Origin: Acidobacteriota bacterium
Lineage (GTDB): Bacteria; Acidobacteriota; Blastocatellia; RBC074
NCBI GenBank assembly: GCA_018269055.1
Contig: JAFDVI010000013.1
Coordinates: forward strand, 66,621-130,620
DNA length: 64,000 nt
Direction: 5' to 3'
The translations under genes were made by a program, and so were the position numbers. The notes beneath the pieces are model-generated. The model was not told the origin of the DNA. It searched no databases and worked only from the letters and a program-made list of their open reading frames with translations. Numbering within the stretch: the first letter of the stretch is position 1; each line of letters starts with the position of its first letter. Positions 10,251-19,354 of the stretch are shown here, piece by piece.

Positions 10251-13200
10251 TTACTTTTCGCGTCGTTTGCCGCCGGAAGATGCTGGCGCAACGGGCATTT
10301 GCTCTTTGCGCTGTCCCCAGGTTGGCGGTGGAGGTTCGTTGCTCATGCGGTTGACGGGTTTTTCTTTCAACATCCGCAACGCTTCCTGCACGGCGCGTTC
10401 AAGCTGCGGATCGTGCCCGGCGATCACGTCTTTCGGCCAGTTTTCCACATCAACGTCCGGCGCGGTGCCTTCGTTTTCGACGGCCCATTTGCCTTCGCGG
10501 GTGAAAAAGCCTCCGCGCGGCGCGATCATCGAACCGCCGTCAATGAACGGCGGCGTGTCTGCTGTGTGAACCAACCCGCCCCAGGTGCGTTTGCCGACCA
10601 GCAAACCAATCTTGCGGTATTTGAACATCCACGGCATCAAATCGCCCCCGGAACCGGCCATTTCGTTAACGATCATGACCTTCGGTCCCCAGATGCCCGC
10701 CGAAGGGCTGGTGAACGGATATCGGTCGCCCGCAACATTGTTGAAATACCCGTCGAAGTCGCGTTGCAGCACATCAATGATGTAATCCGCGGCAGAGCCT
10801 CCGCCATTGTAACGTTCGTCAATGATCGCGCCGAGTTTATCCTGTTGCGCGAAGTAATACCGGTTGAAGCTGGTGTATCCCGGCTGGCCGGTGTTGGGCA
10901 GATGCACATACGCCAGTTTGCCGTCGGAAAGTTTGTCCACTAGACGACGATTGGCTTCGACCCAGGCGCGAGCGCGCAGCCCTTGTTCGTTGGCCGTCGG
11001 GATGACGGTGATTTGCCGCGCGCCTTCCATCGAAGGCTGGTTGTTGACGGTCAACACGGTTTGGCGATTGGCCGTGCCGTCCAGCAAACGGAAAATGTTG
11101 TCCGGCGCTTTCAACTCAATGCCGTTGATGGCCAGAATGTAATCGCCGACAGAAACATTGACTCCCGGCGCAGCCAATGGCGCACGCAATTCCGGATTCC
11201 AGCTTTCGTTGTCGTAAATGCGCGTGATTTTGTAGCGCCCGCCGTCAATCGTGAAATCCGCGCCGAGCAATCCGCCCGCGTCTCGTGGAACATCCGGCAT
11301 GTCTCCGCCGCGAACGTACGAATGGCCAATGGCGATTTCGGCTCCCATGTTGTCCAGCAGGTAATTCAAATCGGCGCGATGGTTTACATACGGCAACAGC
11401 GCTCCGTACATCTCTTTCATTTTCGGCCAATCGCTGCCGTGCGTGTTTTTGACGTACAGGTAATCGCGCTGATTGCGCCAACCTTCGTTGAAAATTTGTT
11501 TGAATTCTTCTTTCGGTTCCAGGTACATGCGCAAACTGACATTCACACGACCTTGACCGGCTTGGGGCGCTTGCCGGTCAGCATCCACGATGAACAGCGA
11601 AGGCGCGGGAGGCGTGCCAGCGGCAGCGCCGCCGCGTCCGCCGCCACCGAACCCGCCGCCGCTGCGATACACCAATTTGCGACCATCAGCGCTGACGGCA
11701 TACGTTGCAACGCCGGTGACGAAGGGCGCGCTACGGCGGTCGCTCAACCGATAGCGCTGCAATGTTCCGCCGCCGAAATTGCCGCCACGACCGCCTCCGC
11801 CGCCCGCCGAAGGTTCAACGTAAAAGACCGTCCCGGCAATGCCAGCGCGCAGTTGTGTGTATGGCCGTTCGGGAACGCCAGGAATGGAAATGATGCGTTG
11901 TTGGATGCCGTCAAAATCAATTTGCACGGTAACGGGTTGTCGCGGAGCGCGTGGTGTTTGCGCGGCTTGATCGCCTTGCGCGTTGTCGGCAGGAGCCGCT
12001 CCGCCGGGACGACCGCCGCCGCGTCCGCCAAAGGTTCCGTTACCGCCGGGAGCGCCCGGAGTTGCTGGCGGCGCACTGCCAACGCCTTGATCCTCATCGC
12101 TTTCCGGCAACAGCGGAGTCGGTTCGCCTTTCTTCAAGATCGCAAAATACAACCCGTAATTCGTTTCGTGGTCATACGATGTCATATCCAACCATTGCGA
12201 CCGCAAGCCGAAATCTGTCGAAGCCATAAACCACAGATATTTGCCGCTGGCGTCCCACGCGGGCCAAACCGCGTCAGCCAATCCGTCCGTGACTTGTTTG
12301 GATTCGCCGGTTTCGACGTTTGCGACGAAAATTGCGTGGTACATGGATTTCAAATGGCTGGCATAAGCGATCCATTTGGAATCGGGACTCCATACAGGAT
12401 TTACCGTGCGCGTTGGCACCATCCACGGATCGTTGCCGACAACTTTCGCTTGGCCGCTGGCGATGTCCATCACCCAGACGTGCAGATTGGTATCGGTGTA
12501 CACCAGCTTTTTGGAATCGGGCGACCAGGACGGCGTGTAGTAATGCGTCGGATTCGGCAACGCGATTTCACGCGGTGCCGCCAATCCATCCTGCGCTTCG
12601 ATGATCAATTTATATTCGCCGGATTTGTCGCTGAAATACGAAATGAATTTGCCGTCGGGCGACCACGCCGGATCGCGTTCGGCGGAACCGCTGGAATTGG
12701 TCAGATTGCGAACGTCGCCTTTTTCCGCCGGGATGGTGAAGATTTCGCCGCGCGCTTCAACCAGAGCGCGCCTACCCGTGGGCGAAATCGCAAGATTGGA
12801 CATGCGGCTGGTCACGTCTTCCCACCGAGCCATCATCCACGGAAAATCACCCGCCGCCGTGATGTTCAATTGTTTGGTTTTGCCCGATTTCGGATCGAGT
12901 TCGTGAATGTACCCGGCCTGTTCAAACACAACCACGCCCGCGCCGGAATCAAGTGATTTCACATCGAAATCCGTAAAGCGCGTCATTTGCGCCAGCTTTT
13001 TGGATTTGGTGTCGTACGACCAGACGTTCGCGACGCTGTCGCGGTCGGAGATGAAATACACCGTGTCGCCGACCCAGGCCGGGTCAACATCTTTGGAATC
13101 CGTCCACGGAGGCGAAACCAGATCATAGGTTTTCAAATCCACAATCCAGATTGCACGGTTTTGACCGCCGCGATAATTGCGCCGCTCTTCGTCCCAGGAA

Positions 13201-13760
13201 TTGTTCATGCGATACGCGATGCGCGACCCGTCCGGAGAGATTTTGCCTTGATACCCGCGCGGCAACGCCAACGGTTCTTCAACGCCGCCTTCAGCGGGGA
13301 CGGTCCAGAATCGCGGAGCGCCGCTCGGAGCCCAGGTTGCGCGCGCCGAAGCGAACATCACCGATTTGCCATCCGGCGTCCATCCTTGCACGGAATCCGC
13401 TCCGGGATGCCAGGTCAACCGCTTCGGCTCGCCGCCTTCGCTCGGCACGACGTAAACGTCCATGTTACCCGCGTATTCCGCGCTGAAGGCGATCCACTTA
13501 CCATCAGGCGAAAAGTGCGGGTTCGTCGTTTGACCTTGAAAACTGGTCAGCCGCCGAGCCGTCCCGCCCGCGCGTTCGACCACCCAGATGTTGTTGGCAT
13601 AGGCAAACGCAATCTGCGTCGCGCTGACGGTTGGCGTTCGCAGCAAACGGGTTCCGCCGCCATCTGCGCTGACTGTTGAGGGGGTTACAGCGTACAAAGA
13701 CAGGCCAACTGCCATAGACGCCAGCAAAAGCACCGCGACCGACAAACTTCGTTTCGACAT
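10251..13760 (-). CDS. Secreted tricorn-type protease (PD40 propeller, PDZ, S41 peptidase)
   Basis: The 1169-residue protein has a signal peptide (hydrophobic core about 8-30). Many PD40/TolB-like blades fill about 40-560 ([39 protein letters not shown]). A long Gly/Pro/Ala-rich linker, a core region, a PDZ domain ([18 protein letters not shown]) and a C-terminal S41 peptidase domain follow. The S41 part shows [18 protein letters not shown] and the serine nucleophile motif NEMAGSGGD. Archaeal tricorn degrades oligopeptides in the cytosol; this homologue carries a signal peptide and so probably acts in the periplasm or outside. The several glycine-rich stretches (about 580-720) are unusual for archaeal tricorn but, as far as I know, recur in acidobacterial versions. 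GGAGG lies about 9 bases before the ATG. It is monocistronic, closed by the hairpin at 10205-10236. Confidence 0.9.
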   Translation of the reverse strand: MSKRSLSVAVLLLASMAVGLSLYAVTPSTVSADGGGTRLLRTPTVSATQIAFAYANNIWVVERAGGTARRLTSFQGQTTNPHFSPDGKWIAFSAEYAGNMDVYVVPSEGGEPKRLTWHPGADSVQGWTPDGKSVMFASARATWAPSGAPRFWTVPAEGGVEEPLALPRGYQGKISPDGSRIAYRMNNSWDEERRNYRGGQNRAIWIVDLKTYDLVSPPWTDSKDVDPAWVGDTVYFISDRDSVANVWSYDTKSKKLAQMTRFTDFDVKSLDSGAGVVVFEQAGYIHELDPKSGKTKQLNITAAGDFPWMMARWEDVTSRMSNLAISPTGRRALVEARGEIFTIPAEKGDVRNLTNSSGSAERDPAWSPDGKFISYFSDKSGEYKLIIEAQDGLAAPREIALPNPTHYYTPSWSPDSKKLVYTDTNLHVWVMDIASGQAKVVGNDPWMVPTRTVNPVWSPDSKWIAYASHLKSMYHAIFVANVETGESKQVTDGLADAVWPAWDASGKYLWFMASTDFGLRSQWLDMTSYDHETNYGLYFAILKKGEPTPLLPESDEDQGVGSAPPATPGAPGGNGTFGGRGGGRPGGAAPADNAQGDQAAQTPRAPRQPVTVQIDFDGIQQRIISIPGVPERPYTQLRAGIAGTVFYVEPSAGGGGGRGGNFGGGTLQRYRLSDRRSAPFVTGVATYAVSADGRKLVYRSGGGFGGGGRGGAAAGTPPAPSLFIVDADRQAPQAGQGRVNVSLRMYLEPKEEFKQIFNEGWRNQRDYLYVKNTHGSDWPKMKEMYGALLPYVNHRADLNYLLDNMGAEIAIGHSYVRGGDMPDVPRDAGGLLGADFTIDGGRYKITRIYDNESWNPELRAPLAAPGVNVSVGDYILAINGIELKAPDNIFRLLDGTANRQTVLTVNNQPSMEGARQITVIPTANEQGLRARAWVEANRRLVDKLSDGKLAYVHLPNTGQPGYTSFNRYYFAQQDKLGAIIDERYNGGGSAADYIIDVLQRDFDGYFNNVAGDRYPFTSPSAGIWGPKVMIVNEMAGSGGDLMPWMFKYRKIGLLVGKRTWGGLVHTADTPPFIDGGSMIAPRGGFFTREGKWAVENEGTAPDVDVENWPKDVIAGHDPQLERAVQEALRMLKEKPVNRMSNEPPPPTWGQRKEQMPVAPASSGGKRREK

Positions 13761-13879
13761 GGGTTGAATCCTCCGATTGGGTTGTTGGAGTTAAATGATG
13801 TGCTGTTGTCTATGACTGTCAAAGAGCTTGATGCGTTTCAACAATTCGTTTTGAGTTGACGCACCCCGTGTCAGCGAGT

Positions 13880-14060
13880 GCCCCAACGGGGCAACATAAA
13901 GCAGCCCAGTGCAACGCGCTGGGTACGTCGGTAATAAGAGCCAAAAGCCCCAACGGGGCGAAATAGGCAGGCACTAATTTCGCCCCGTTGGGGCTTGGTT
14001 GAAACTGGGCTGGTCACCCGGTGCGTTGCACCGGGCTTTTCCATCACGCCCCGTTGGGGC
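13880..14060. repeat. REP-like cluster of two palindrome types
   Basis: Four copies of the palindrome GCCCCAACGGGGC, in both orientations, lie at 13880-13892, 13947-13959, 13982-13994 and 14048-14060. Two copies of a second palindrome, built on CCCRGTGC..GC.C.GGG, lie at 13905-13923 and 14017-14035. The two types alternate, giving a composite array of small stem-loops of the kind called REP or BIME elements. The array fills the spacer between the tricorn homologue and the VOC gene, and its last palindrome extends into the VOC coding region. The remaining spacer (13761-13879) shows nothing else. Confidence 0.85.
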
Positions 14061-14469
14061 TTACTGGGTGGTTATTGACTCCGCGCTGGATCAAATCCCA
14101 CAGGTTTCCATACAAATCTTCAAAGACGGCCACCGTGCCGTAGCTCTCTACTTTCGGTTCGCGAACGAATTTAATTCCCAGCGAAACCATTTCCCTGTAA
14201 TCGCGCCAGAAATCATCGGTTTGCAGAAACAGGAATACACGCCCGCCGGATTGCTTCCCGATGAACTGTTCCTGTTCCGGCGTTGCGGCCCGTGCCAATA
14301 ACAACGTCGTTTCGATCGAACCCGGCGGAGCGACCACCACCCAGCGTTTGTCCTGCGCGGGTTGGTATGTGTCTTCGACCAGCGTGAAATGCAGCTTGCG
14401 CGTGTAAAACTCTATGGCTTCGTCGTAATCGCGAACCACCAGGGCGATGTGCAAAAGGGATTGTTTCAT
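14044..14469 (-). CDS. VOC-superfamily (glyoxalase/bleomycin-resistance-like) protein
   Basis: The 141-residue product has the paired beta-alpha-beta-beta-beta layout of VOC proteins. The N-terminal module begins HIALVVRDYDEAIEFYTRKL and the C-terminal module includes FLQTDDFWRDYREMVSLGI and GTVAVFEDLYGNLWDLIQR. Candidate metal ligands are His8 and the Glu of VFEDLYGNLWDL. VOC members include glyoxalase I, dioxygenases and antibiotic-binding proteins; the substrate is not inferable. Its ATG overlaps the TGA of the AlkD-like pseudogene (ATGA), so the two were an operon. The last five residues, SPNGA, are encoded by a copy of the REP-like palindrome, suggesting that a repeat insertion replaced the original C-terminus. 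Confidence 0.85.
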   Translation of the reverse strand: MKQSLLHIALVVRDYDEAIEFYTRKLHFTLVEDTYQPAQDKRWVVVAPPGSIETTLLLARAATPEQEQFIGKQSGGRVFLFLQTDDFWRDYREMVSLGIKFVREPKVESYGTVAVFEDLYGNLWDLIQRGVNNHPVSPNGA

Positions 14470-15191
14470 TTTTTCTTCAGGCTCAAATAATGCTCTCGCT
14501 CAGCTTTGTCGAAATGTTCAATTGCATAGCGCAACGCTGTGCGCGGCATCATCGCGGCATGTTGATCCAGAAAGCTTTTCAATCGTTGGGGAGCTTTTTT
14601 GCCAGCTTCGCGCAGCCAACCGCCAGTCGCTTTATGGATCAAATCTTCTTTGTCTTTCAGCAGCAACTCGGCGATTTTGAATGTATCCTCCACCTCGCCT
14701 TTTCGGATGAAAAAGAAGGTGCTGACAATCGCGGTGCGGCGTTCCCATATGTTTTTGGAACGTGCCAGTTTGTACAGAACCTCGCGCGGTTGATCAAACA
14801 AATACCCGCCGACGACATAGGGCGCGCTGCGATCCACCAAATCTCAGTTGTTGATTCGATCGTGGCGGCGCAAATAAAGGTCGAACAGTTCTTTTCTTCG
14901 CTCGGCGGAAGTTTTCTTGCTGCGCGCCTGCCAATCCATGATGCTGACCGCGCCGACGCGAACTTCGTGAATCGGGCTTTCCAGCAGCTTTTCGATTTCG
15001 CCGGGCGGCATTTCGATGAACTCTTTGGCCAGAGCAAAAACCTGTCCCATTCGCACGCCGATAAACTCATCCCCTTCGCCGTATTCGCCCTCGCCGGATT
15101 TGAAATACCGTTGAATCTTCTTGAGTTCTTCCGCCGAACGGTAGGTGTTCAATTTCTTCACGAATTCCGCGGCAGTCACAGTTGTCGGCAT
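14466..15191 (-). pseudogene. AlkD-like DNA alkylation repair protein interrupted by TGA at the conserved Trp
   Basis: One continuous reading frame of 242 codons encodes an AlkD/DNA_alkylation-repair HEAT-like protein but has an internal TGA at 14844-14846 (codon 116). The first half is MPTTVTAAEFVKKLNTYRSA through LFDLYLRRHDRINN. After the stop the same frame continues DLVDRSAPYVVGGYL through HFDKAEREHYLSLKKK. The family motif here is WDLVD, so a single G-to-A change (TGG to TGA) explains the break. In Bacillus cereus AlkD this Trp and the Asp four residues later are active-site residues. Neither half would be expected to fold into the full glycosylase alone. GTG at 14838-14840 could restart translation. 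The stop overlaps the VOC start by ATGA. A real nonsense mutation or a sequencing error would look the same; stop recoding is unlikely because other genes in this window end in TGA. Confidence 0.85.
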
Positions 15192-15220
15192 AGGCTTTTC
15201 GTTTGGCAGAGATCAACTGG

Positions 15221-15709
15221 TCACAACGCTTCTTTGCGCGAAGTGATGACGTCTCGGACTGGTGTCAGGAAGCAAGCGAAAAGCAGATCGCGAAGCCCGC
15301 TAGAACGGCCGGATTCGTCACGCCCGGCCCTGCGGGTGATTGCCGCGAGCGTCAGGGCGACGACGATTCCAATCGGGCACATCACGAATACCTGGTTGTA
15401 TTTTCCGACCAGCAGAGGGAACACAGCGGAACTCAGCATTCCCCACAACGCAGCGCGGAGCAGGGAAAAGTTGCGGAACTCACGCCCGTTTTCGGCCACG
15501 GCCAACAGAGCGCCGAAGACGACGCCGGACACCAAGCCAAATACGCCTCCCATCAGTCCGATGATTGCCGGCTCTTCGCCCGGATCAATGCTGTCCGGGT
15601 CAACGATTCCAATGATCGTTGCAAGGACGCCGAAGATTACCGCCCACAGGATTCCCCAGATCAGGCTGATGCCGACCACGCCGCGCAGTTTTCGAAGCTG
15701 AGTACTCAT
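15221..15709 (-). CDS. Small multi-pass membrane protein of unknown function
   Basis: The 162-residue protein starts at the ATG at 15709, preceded by GGAGG with a 5-base gap (an upstream ATG at 15739 lacks this). It has about four hydrophobic segments: VVGISLIWGILWAVIFGVLA, AIIGLMGGVFGLVSGVVFGA, a third around LLRAALWGMLSSAVFPLLVG, and VFVMCPIGIVVALTLAAITR. The loop between helices 1 and 2 is acidic (DPDSIDPGEE). The glycine-rich helices resemble small membrane proteins with no assigned function and I cannot name a family. It lies in a same-strand run with the following secreted protein (15797) but with its own ribosome-binding site. Confidence 0.7.
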   Translation of the reverse strand: MSTQLRKLRGVVGISLIWGILWAVIFGVLATIIGIVDPDSIDPGEEPAIIGLMGGVFGLVSGVVFGALLAVAENGREFRNFSLLRAALWGMLSSAVFPLLVGKYNQVFVMCPIGIVVALTLAAITRRAGRDESGRSSGLRDLLFACFLTPVRDVITSRKEAL

Positions 15710-15796
15710 ATTGCCTCCAATCGAGTAAATGTATTGCAAGAGTTAGATTGCCGATTTGCTGCTTTCGGTAATTCGATAGTCATAGGCTGGGTTCGC

Positions 15797-16201
15797 TCAA
15801 CATCCATCACAAAACGCTCCGCGCACCAGATAGAGCGTGATGATGACTCCGGCGACGATGGCCGCCGTAATAATGATTTTGGTTCGCGTAGTCAGGTTGT
15901 TGCCCTGCATCTGCGCCACTTCGGTATAAACGACATTTGTCGCGTGATTGGTTTTGAGATTGGTCACGACGAAACGTTCGTCTTCGATGGCGCTGATGTA
16001 CCCGGCGAGTTTCGTTTTGTTTTTGAGTGTGAGTTTGACGCGCGCTTCCGGGCCAACGCCGAGCTTGGCGATCCCGGCTTTGACCTTTTCGGCCATTCGC
16101 GTTTCGTTTTCGGCATCCAGAGTGGCGGCGATAACGTGTGGTCGCGTGAAGGGAATTATCAGCAGTGCGGCGAGAACGATTGAAATGAGCTTTTTATACA
16201 T
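15797..16201 (-). CDS. Membrane-anchored small protein with possible Sm-like beta core
   Basis: The 134-residue product has an N-terminal signal or anchor (LISIVLAALLIIPFTRPHVI) and a C-terminal transmembrane helix (IIITAAIVAGVIITLYLV) ending in RGAFCDGC. Between them lies a short beta-rich region (ARVKLTLKNKTKLAGYISAI, then EDERFVVTNLKTNHA) whose pattern of 'set value, short loop, modify' strands is reminiscent of LSm-like folds; that is an inference from pattern only. A GAAGGAG site sits 8 bases upstream of the ATG. The C-terminal pair of cysteines is notable. No function assigned. Confidence 0.65.
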   Translation of the reverse strand: MYKKLISIVLAALLIIPFTRPHVIAATLDAENETRMAEKVKAGIAKLGVGPEARVKLTLKNKTKLAGYISAIEDERFVVTNLKTNHATNVVYTEVAQMQGNNLTTRTKIIITAAIVAGVIITLYLVRGAFCDGC

Positions 16202-16304
16202 GGTGCAGTCTCCTTCAATTCGTGGGAATGATTGTCGTCAAATTTCCGAGTTCAGCATTGGCCAATTCGACTCTATCACGCTTCCCGCAGGCTTGTAACG
16301 CGGC

Positions 16305-17219
16305 TTAGGCCTTTGCCGCCGAACCCGTCCGGTTTCGTTTGCTGATCAGGTCTTCGATGAATTGTTTGTTGCGTTTGAAATCAACAGCGACGTTTTTGCT
16401 GGGGCACGAAGTTTCCAGTTGCGCCCATTGATCGAAACCAATATCGGCCAGCGCGTCAATCACCGCCGGGAAATTGATGACGTTGCCTTCGCCCAGGTAT
16501 TTTTCCCACGGCGTTTCTTTCAAATGCACTTCGCAAATGCGGCTTTTGCCCAGCCAGCGAATCTCTTCGACGACGTTGAAGCCTTCCTTCGACGAATTGC
16601 CTACGTCGTAATAGGTTTTGACGGCAGCGGATTTGCTGCGCTCCATAATGGCGACGTTTTCGCGCGCCGAGATGGTGTTTTCCAACCCCAAAATCACGCC
16701 AAGCTTTTCGGCCTGCGGCGCGACGTTACGCAAAATATCGGCTACGCGATCCTGTTCGGCTTGCTGTTTGATCGCCCACTTGCCGAAAAAGGGAACCAGG
16801 ATCACTTTCACGCCCAGCGCCTTGGCAATCGGAATGCATTCGGCCAACCATTTTTCACCCAGCGGATCAGATTTCAATCCATTGACATGCATGATTTCCA
16901 GGCACAATGACGTGATGGCGATGCCTTGCCGTTTCGCTTCGTCCAGATACTGTTTTTGCAGCGCCGGAGAACCGAGCGGCAATTGGGTGATGGTTTCCCC
17001 CCTCGGCGCATGCCCGATGCTGATTTGCACGCCAGGGAAGCCAATTTGTTTGGAAAGCCCAACCGCTGCGAGCTTGCATTCCTGCTGCAAACTCCAATCC
17101 GGCGCAGACAGTTTGAATTTGACGCCTTTGGCGGCGGCATAGGCGGCAAGCGATTCCGCGCGGGATAAGGCGAGCGCAGCAGCTCCAGATTGCAGAAAAG
17201 TGCGACGTGTTTGATTCAT
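16305..17219 (-). CDS. Sugar phosphate isomerase/epimerase (xylose isomerase-like TIM barrel), exported
   Basis: The 304-residue protein begins with a twin-arginine-like signal (MNQTRRTFLQSGAAALAL) and then a TIM-barrel domain of the AP-endonuclease-2/xylose isomerase-like superfamily. Metal-binding residues expected in this fold are visible in order: Glu in ILGLENTISARENVA, Asp/Tyr in VKTYYDVGNSS, His in ICEVHLKETPW and Glu in WAQLETSCPSKN. Such proteins in Acidobacteriota and Planctomycetes are often annotated as sugar isomerases with unknown sugars. It appears monocistronic on the minus strand, next to the toxin-antitoxin island that begins upstream of it. Enzymatic specificity cannot be read. 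Confidence 0.85.
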   Translation of the reverse strand: MNQTRRTFLQSGAAALALSRAESLAAYAAAKGVKFKLSAPDWSLQQECKLAAVGLSKQIGFPGVQISIGHAPRGETITQLPLGSPALQKQYLDEAKRQGIAITSLCLEIMHVNGLKSDPLGEKWLAECIPIAKALGVKVILVPFFGKWAIKQQAEQDRVADILRNVAPQAEKLGVILGLENTISARENVAIMERSKSAAVKTYYDVGNSSKEGFNVVEEIRWLGKSRICEVHLKETPWEKYLGEGNVINFPAVIDALADIGFDQWAQLETSCPSKNVAVDFKRNKQFIEDLISKRNRTGSAAKA

Positions 17220-17264
17220 GGTGATCTCCCTCTTGATAGACGTTTGTGTCTGAGATGACTCCAG

Positions 17265-17651
17265 CTATGTTGGCAAACCAAATGTCTGGCGAATCGCGAG
17301 CCGTACTTCACGGCAATCCTTTAGTGCCTGTTTTGCGTCTGCCTTGGTGGCGTCGTTCCCAGGGTAGCGATAAGCCACGGCGAATTTGTTTAATGCATCG
17401 AGTTGCAATTGCAACGCCAACCAGCTTGGTTCAACCGGCAGGATCAGCTTGAGCAGCGAAGGCAAATCGTGCGTTTTGGCAAAGGGGATTCCGGCTTCAA
17501 TCAAACTGGCTTTGAGGTACTTTTCCGCGCATTGCTGGCAGTGATAACAAGCCGCATCGTACACCGGAAATTTGCGCGCCCGGTAAGCCTTGCGCGCCAT
17601 CTCCCAGTCGTCTTCTGCTTTGCGTATCCATTCAGTCGTGATGGGCTTCAT
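17265..17651 (-). CDS. HEPN-domain protein of a MNT/HEPN toxin-antitoxin pair
   Basis: The 128-residue protein starts at the ATG at 17651 inside the 3' end of the nucleotidyltransferase gene, overlapping it by 20 bases in another frame. It has the helical HEPN signature WIRKAEDDWEMARKAY, AACYHCQQCAEKYLKASLIE, and FAKTHDLPSLLKLI, followed by AVAYRYPG, common in the PF05168-type HEPN proteins. HEPN proteins of this class pair with minimal nucleotidyltransferases. In studied systems the HEPN partner is an RNase toxin that the MNT neutralises by nucleotide transfer. The classical RX4-6H motif is not obvious here, so the toxin role is an inference from the pairing. Confidence 0.85.
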   Translation of the reverse strand: MKPITTEWIRKAEDDWEMARKAYRARKFPVYDAACYHCQQCAEKYLKASLIEAGIPFAKTHDLPSLLKLILPVEPSWLALQLQLDALNKFAVAYRYPGNDATKADAKQALKDCREVRLAIRQTFGLPT

Positions 17652-18093
17652 AGAGCACCTTTCCGCGCTGCACGATCTCACGCATAAACGGGTCTTCGAG
17701 ACGCAACCGTTCCTGCACCTGCGCCGGCGTGCGGACGAGCAAATCCAGCGGCGTCACCCAGCCCAACTCACGGCTGATTTTGATGGCTTGTTGCAACGGG
17801 CTGCCTTCGTATTCCATCACGACCAATAGATCAATGTCCGACTCGGCGGTCGGTTGGCCGTACGCATGCGAACCGAAGAGGATAATTTTTTCAGGGTTGT
17901 AGCGGTCGGCAATGCGCTGGCAAAGCTGCTCAATGTAATGTTCGCGCTGGGCAGGGGAGCGAAAACTCTCTTCCCACTCCTGGAACTTTTGCAGGTAATC
18001 CTGCACGGCTTGCGGCAAGGCTGCCGTCGTGGCCCCGTGGGCTTGGCGGACGGGCATTGGCTTGCGGGTTTTATTTTTGATTGCTGCTTTCAT
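17632..18093 (-). CDS. Minimal nucleotidyltransferase (MNT) of a MNT/HEPN pair
   Basis: The 153-residue protein carries the pol-beta-type nucleotidyltransferase core GSHAYGQPTAESDIDLLVV, with GS then paired aspartates DxD, preceded by PEKIILF. The third carboxylate is probably Asp in TPLDLLV. A GAGCGAG stretch precedes the ATG at 18093; an in-frame TTG at 18108 is an alternative. The N-terminal 35 residues are basic and unlike other MNTs. They include MPVRQAHG, encoded by an imperfect palindrome around 18035-18060 that looks like repeat-derived sequence. The pair with the overlapping HEPN gene defines a type VII-like toxin-antitoxin module in which this is the antitoxin. Confidence 0.85.
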   Translation of the reverse strand: MKAAIKNKTRKPMPVRQAHGATTAALPQAVQDYLQKFQEWEESFRSPAQREHYIEQLCQRIADRYNPEKIILFGSHAYGQPTAESDIDLLVVMEYEGSPLQQAIKISRELGWVTPLDLLVRTPAQVQERLRLEDPFMREIVQRGKVLYEAHHD

Positions 18094-18199
18094 TGGTTTC
18101 TCGCTCAATCACGTGCGGATTATACGCAACCTCTAAGCTGGCAACCAGACAAGGTAGAAGCCCATAATTTCTTTGGCTCGGCAGGAGTAGAATAAAGCC

Positions 18200-18313
18200 T
18201 TAGTTGAAGGCGACGTCGCCATTATCGTACGCGGCGAAATTGTCTATGCAGACGGCGCGGCCACAGATGCGCTGCCCGGACGTCTGGTGCGCGGCCCGCA
18301 AGCACTTGGCTAA
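18200..18313 (+). other. Possible gene remnant in a degraded 490-bp stretch
   Basis: The stretch 18094-18601 has no convincing gene. Within it, plus-strand frame 18200-18313 reads LVEGDVAIIVRGEIVYADGA and onward for 37 codons to TAA with coding-like composition, but without a start codon or ribosome-binding site. It may be the C-terminal fossil of a lost gene. A 35-codon minus-strand frame at 18323-18430 (MNEALRNFLQTRAATRW) also exists but is equally unsupported. I could not recognise a parent family for either. Confidence 0.2.
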
Positions 18314-18601
18314 AGCAGAGTATCAGCATTCGTTTACGCCGTTGACCCTGGGTTTCAGGCCTACTTCCTGTAACAAGTTCCAACGCGTGGCGGCTCTGGT
18401 TTGCAGAAAATTACGAAGTGCTTCATTCATCAGTTTGTTCTTTTCAGGATTCCAGCAGGAAAAACGGCCTTGCCGCCCGATATGAGGAGGCCTGTGGCCT
18501 TCCGGAAGTGAAGTGAAAATTGGGCTTCGCTCACGGTTCGGAAATTGTCCGGTTGGGCTTTAGTAAGCTCCGATCAATTAAAGTCTGGTCGTTTTCTTTC
18601 C

Positions 18602-19354
18602 TTATGTTGGTTTTGAGCGTCGGGCGAGTTCTGCTCGGTAAGCGTTGATAACATCCTTAGGCAGAAAAACCAGCTTCAAAACATCATCTAAAATCTCTGG
18701 ATGTAACGAAAGCGGCGAGTTGGTCGAATGTGTGTAGTGCCTAAGAGGAACGCTCTTTCGTGCGCGTTGACCGTAAAACAAGTTTTTCCATAACAGCGGT
18801 TCTCTAGCAGAGTTTTTCTTGTCGGCAATGATTTTCTCCAACTCACCTCCAATCAGGGCAAACGACTGCGGTGGTCTAGTTTCGCTACGCTCAATCGCCA
18901 GAATCTCTTCGTCAAGCATTCGCTTCTTTTCACCGTTTGGGAGAGTGATATCATAGTCGAGAACTCGACAGTACCGCCGTATATCCCAAACAGCCATATC
19001 AAGCTGTATGATTTCTAAGCCCATAATATGGAATGGAGTTTCTAAATATCGGAACCGTCCATAGGTATCAAGATGCTCAATCAATCGGCGGCTAGGGTCC
19101 TTTAGTCTCAACTCAAATGGCGCATTCTTTTCCAATAAATCGAGTACTTCGCCTAGATCATGACTTCGAGGTACTTTGATGCGATTAAGCAAAAGAATGC
19201 ACTTAATATATTTTTCGATTGCTTGGAGGCCAGACCAGAGAAACTGCGGTACCAACCTAGCACGATATGCCATTCGTGCAGTGATGTAGTCGAAGTCCGC
19301 GACATCGCGGAAAGACCGAGTGGCAAAATCGTTGATCAGTATTTCTTTGTCCAT
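18602..19354 (-). CDS. HEPN-like protein of unknown role
   Basis: The 250-residue product, taken from the ATG at 19354 (an in-frame TTG lies at 19372), has an N-terminal HEPN-like helical region: ITARMAYRARLVPQFLWSGL, QAIEKYIKCILLL and VPRSHDLGEVLDLL, the same order of motifs as in the HEPN partner at 17265. The C-terminal ~120 residues are polar and unfamiliar. The gene is visibly more AT-rich than its neighbours and has no nucleotidyltransferase partner beside it, which suggests lateral acquisition. No Shine-Dalgarno is evident at either start. Toxin or abortive-infection roles are possible for solitary HEPN proteins but unproven here. Confidence 0.65.
   Translation of the reverse strand: MDKEILINDFATRSFRDVADFDYITARMAYRARLVPQFLWSGLQAIEKYIKCILLLNRIKVPRSHDLGEVLDLLEKNAPFELRLKDPSRRLIEHLDTYGRFRYLETPFHIMGLEIIQLDMAVWDIRRYCRVLDYDITLPNGEKKRMLDEEILAIERSETRPPQSFALIGGELEKIIADKKNSAREPLLWKNLFYGQRARKSVPLRHYTHSTNSPLSLHPEILDDVLKLVFLPKDVINAYRAELARRSKPT

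Noticed and set aside
10983-12956. 657-codon plus-strand open frame opposite the tricorn homologue
   Set aside because: Antisense shadow; composition is typical of reverse frames and no motif is present.
13880-14060. CRISPR-like array
   Set aside because: Short palindromes with unequal spacing and two unit types; no constant direct repeat with unique spacers and no cas genes.
18323-18430. 35-codon minus-strand open frame
   Set aside because: Has an ATG but no recognised similarity, weak ribosome-binding context, and lies in a degraded stretch.
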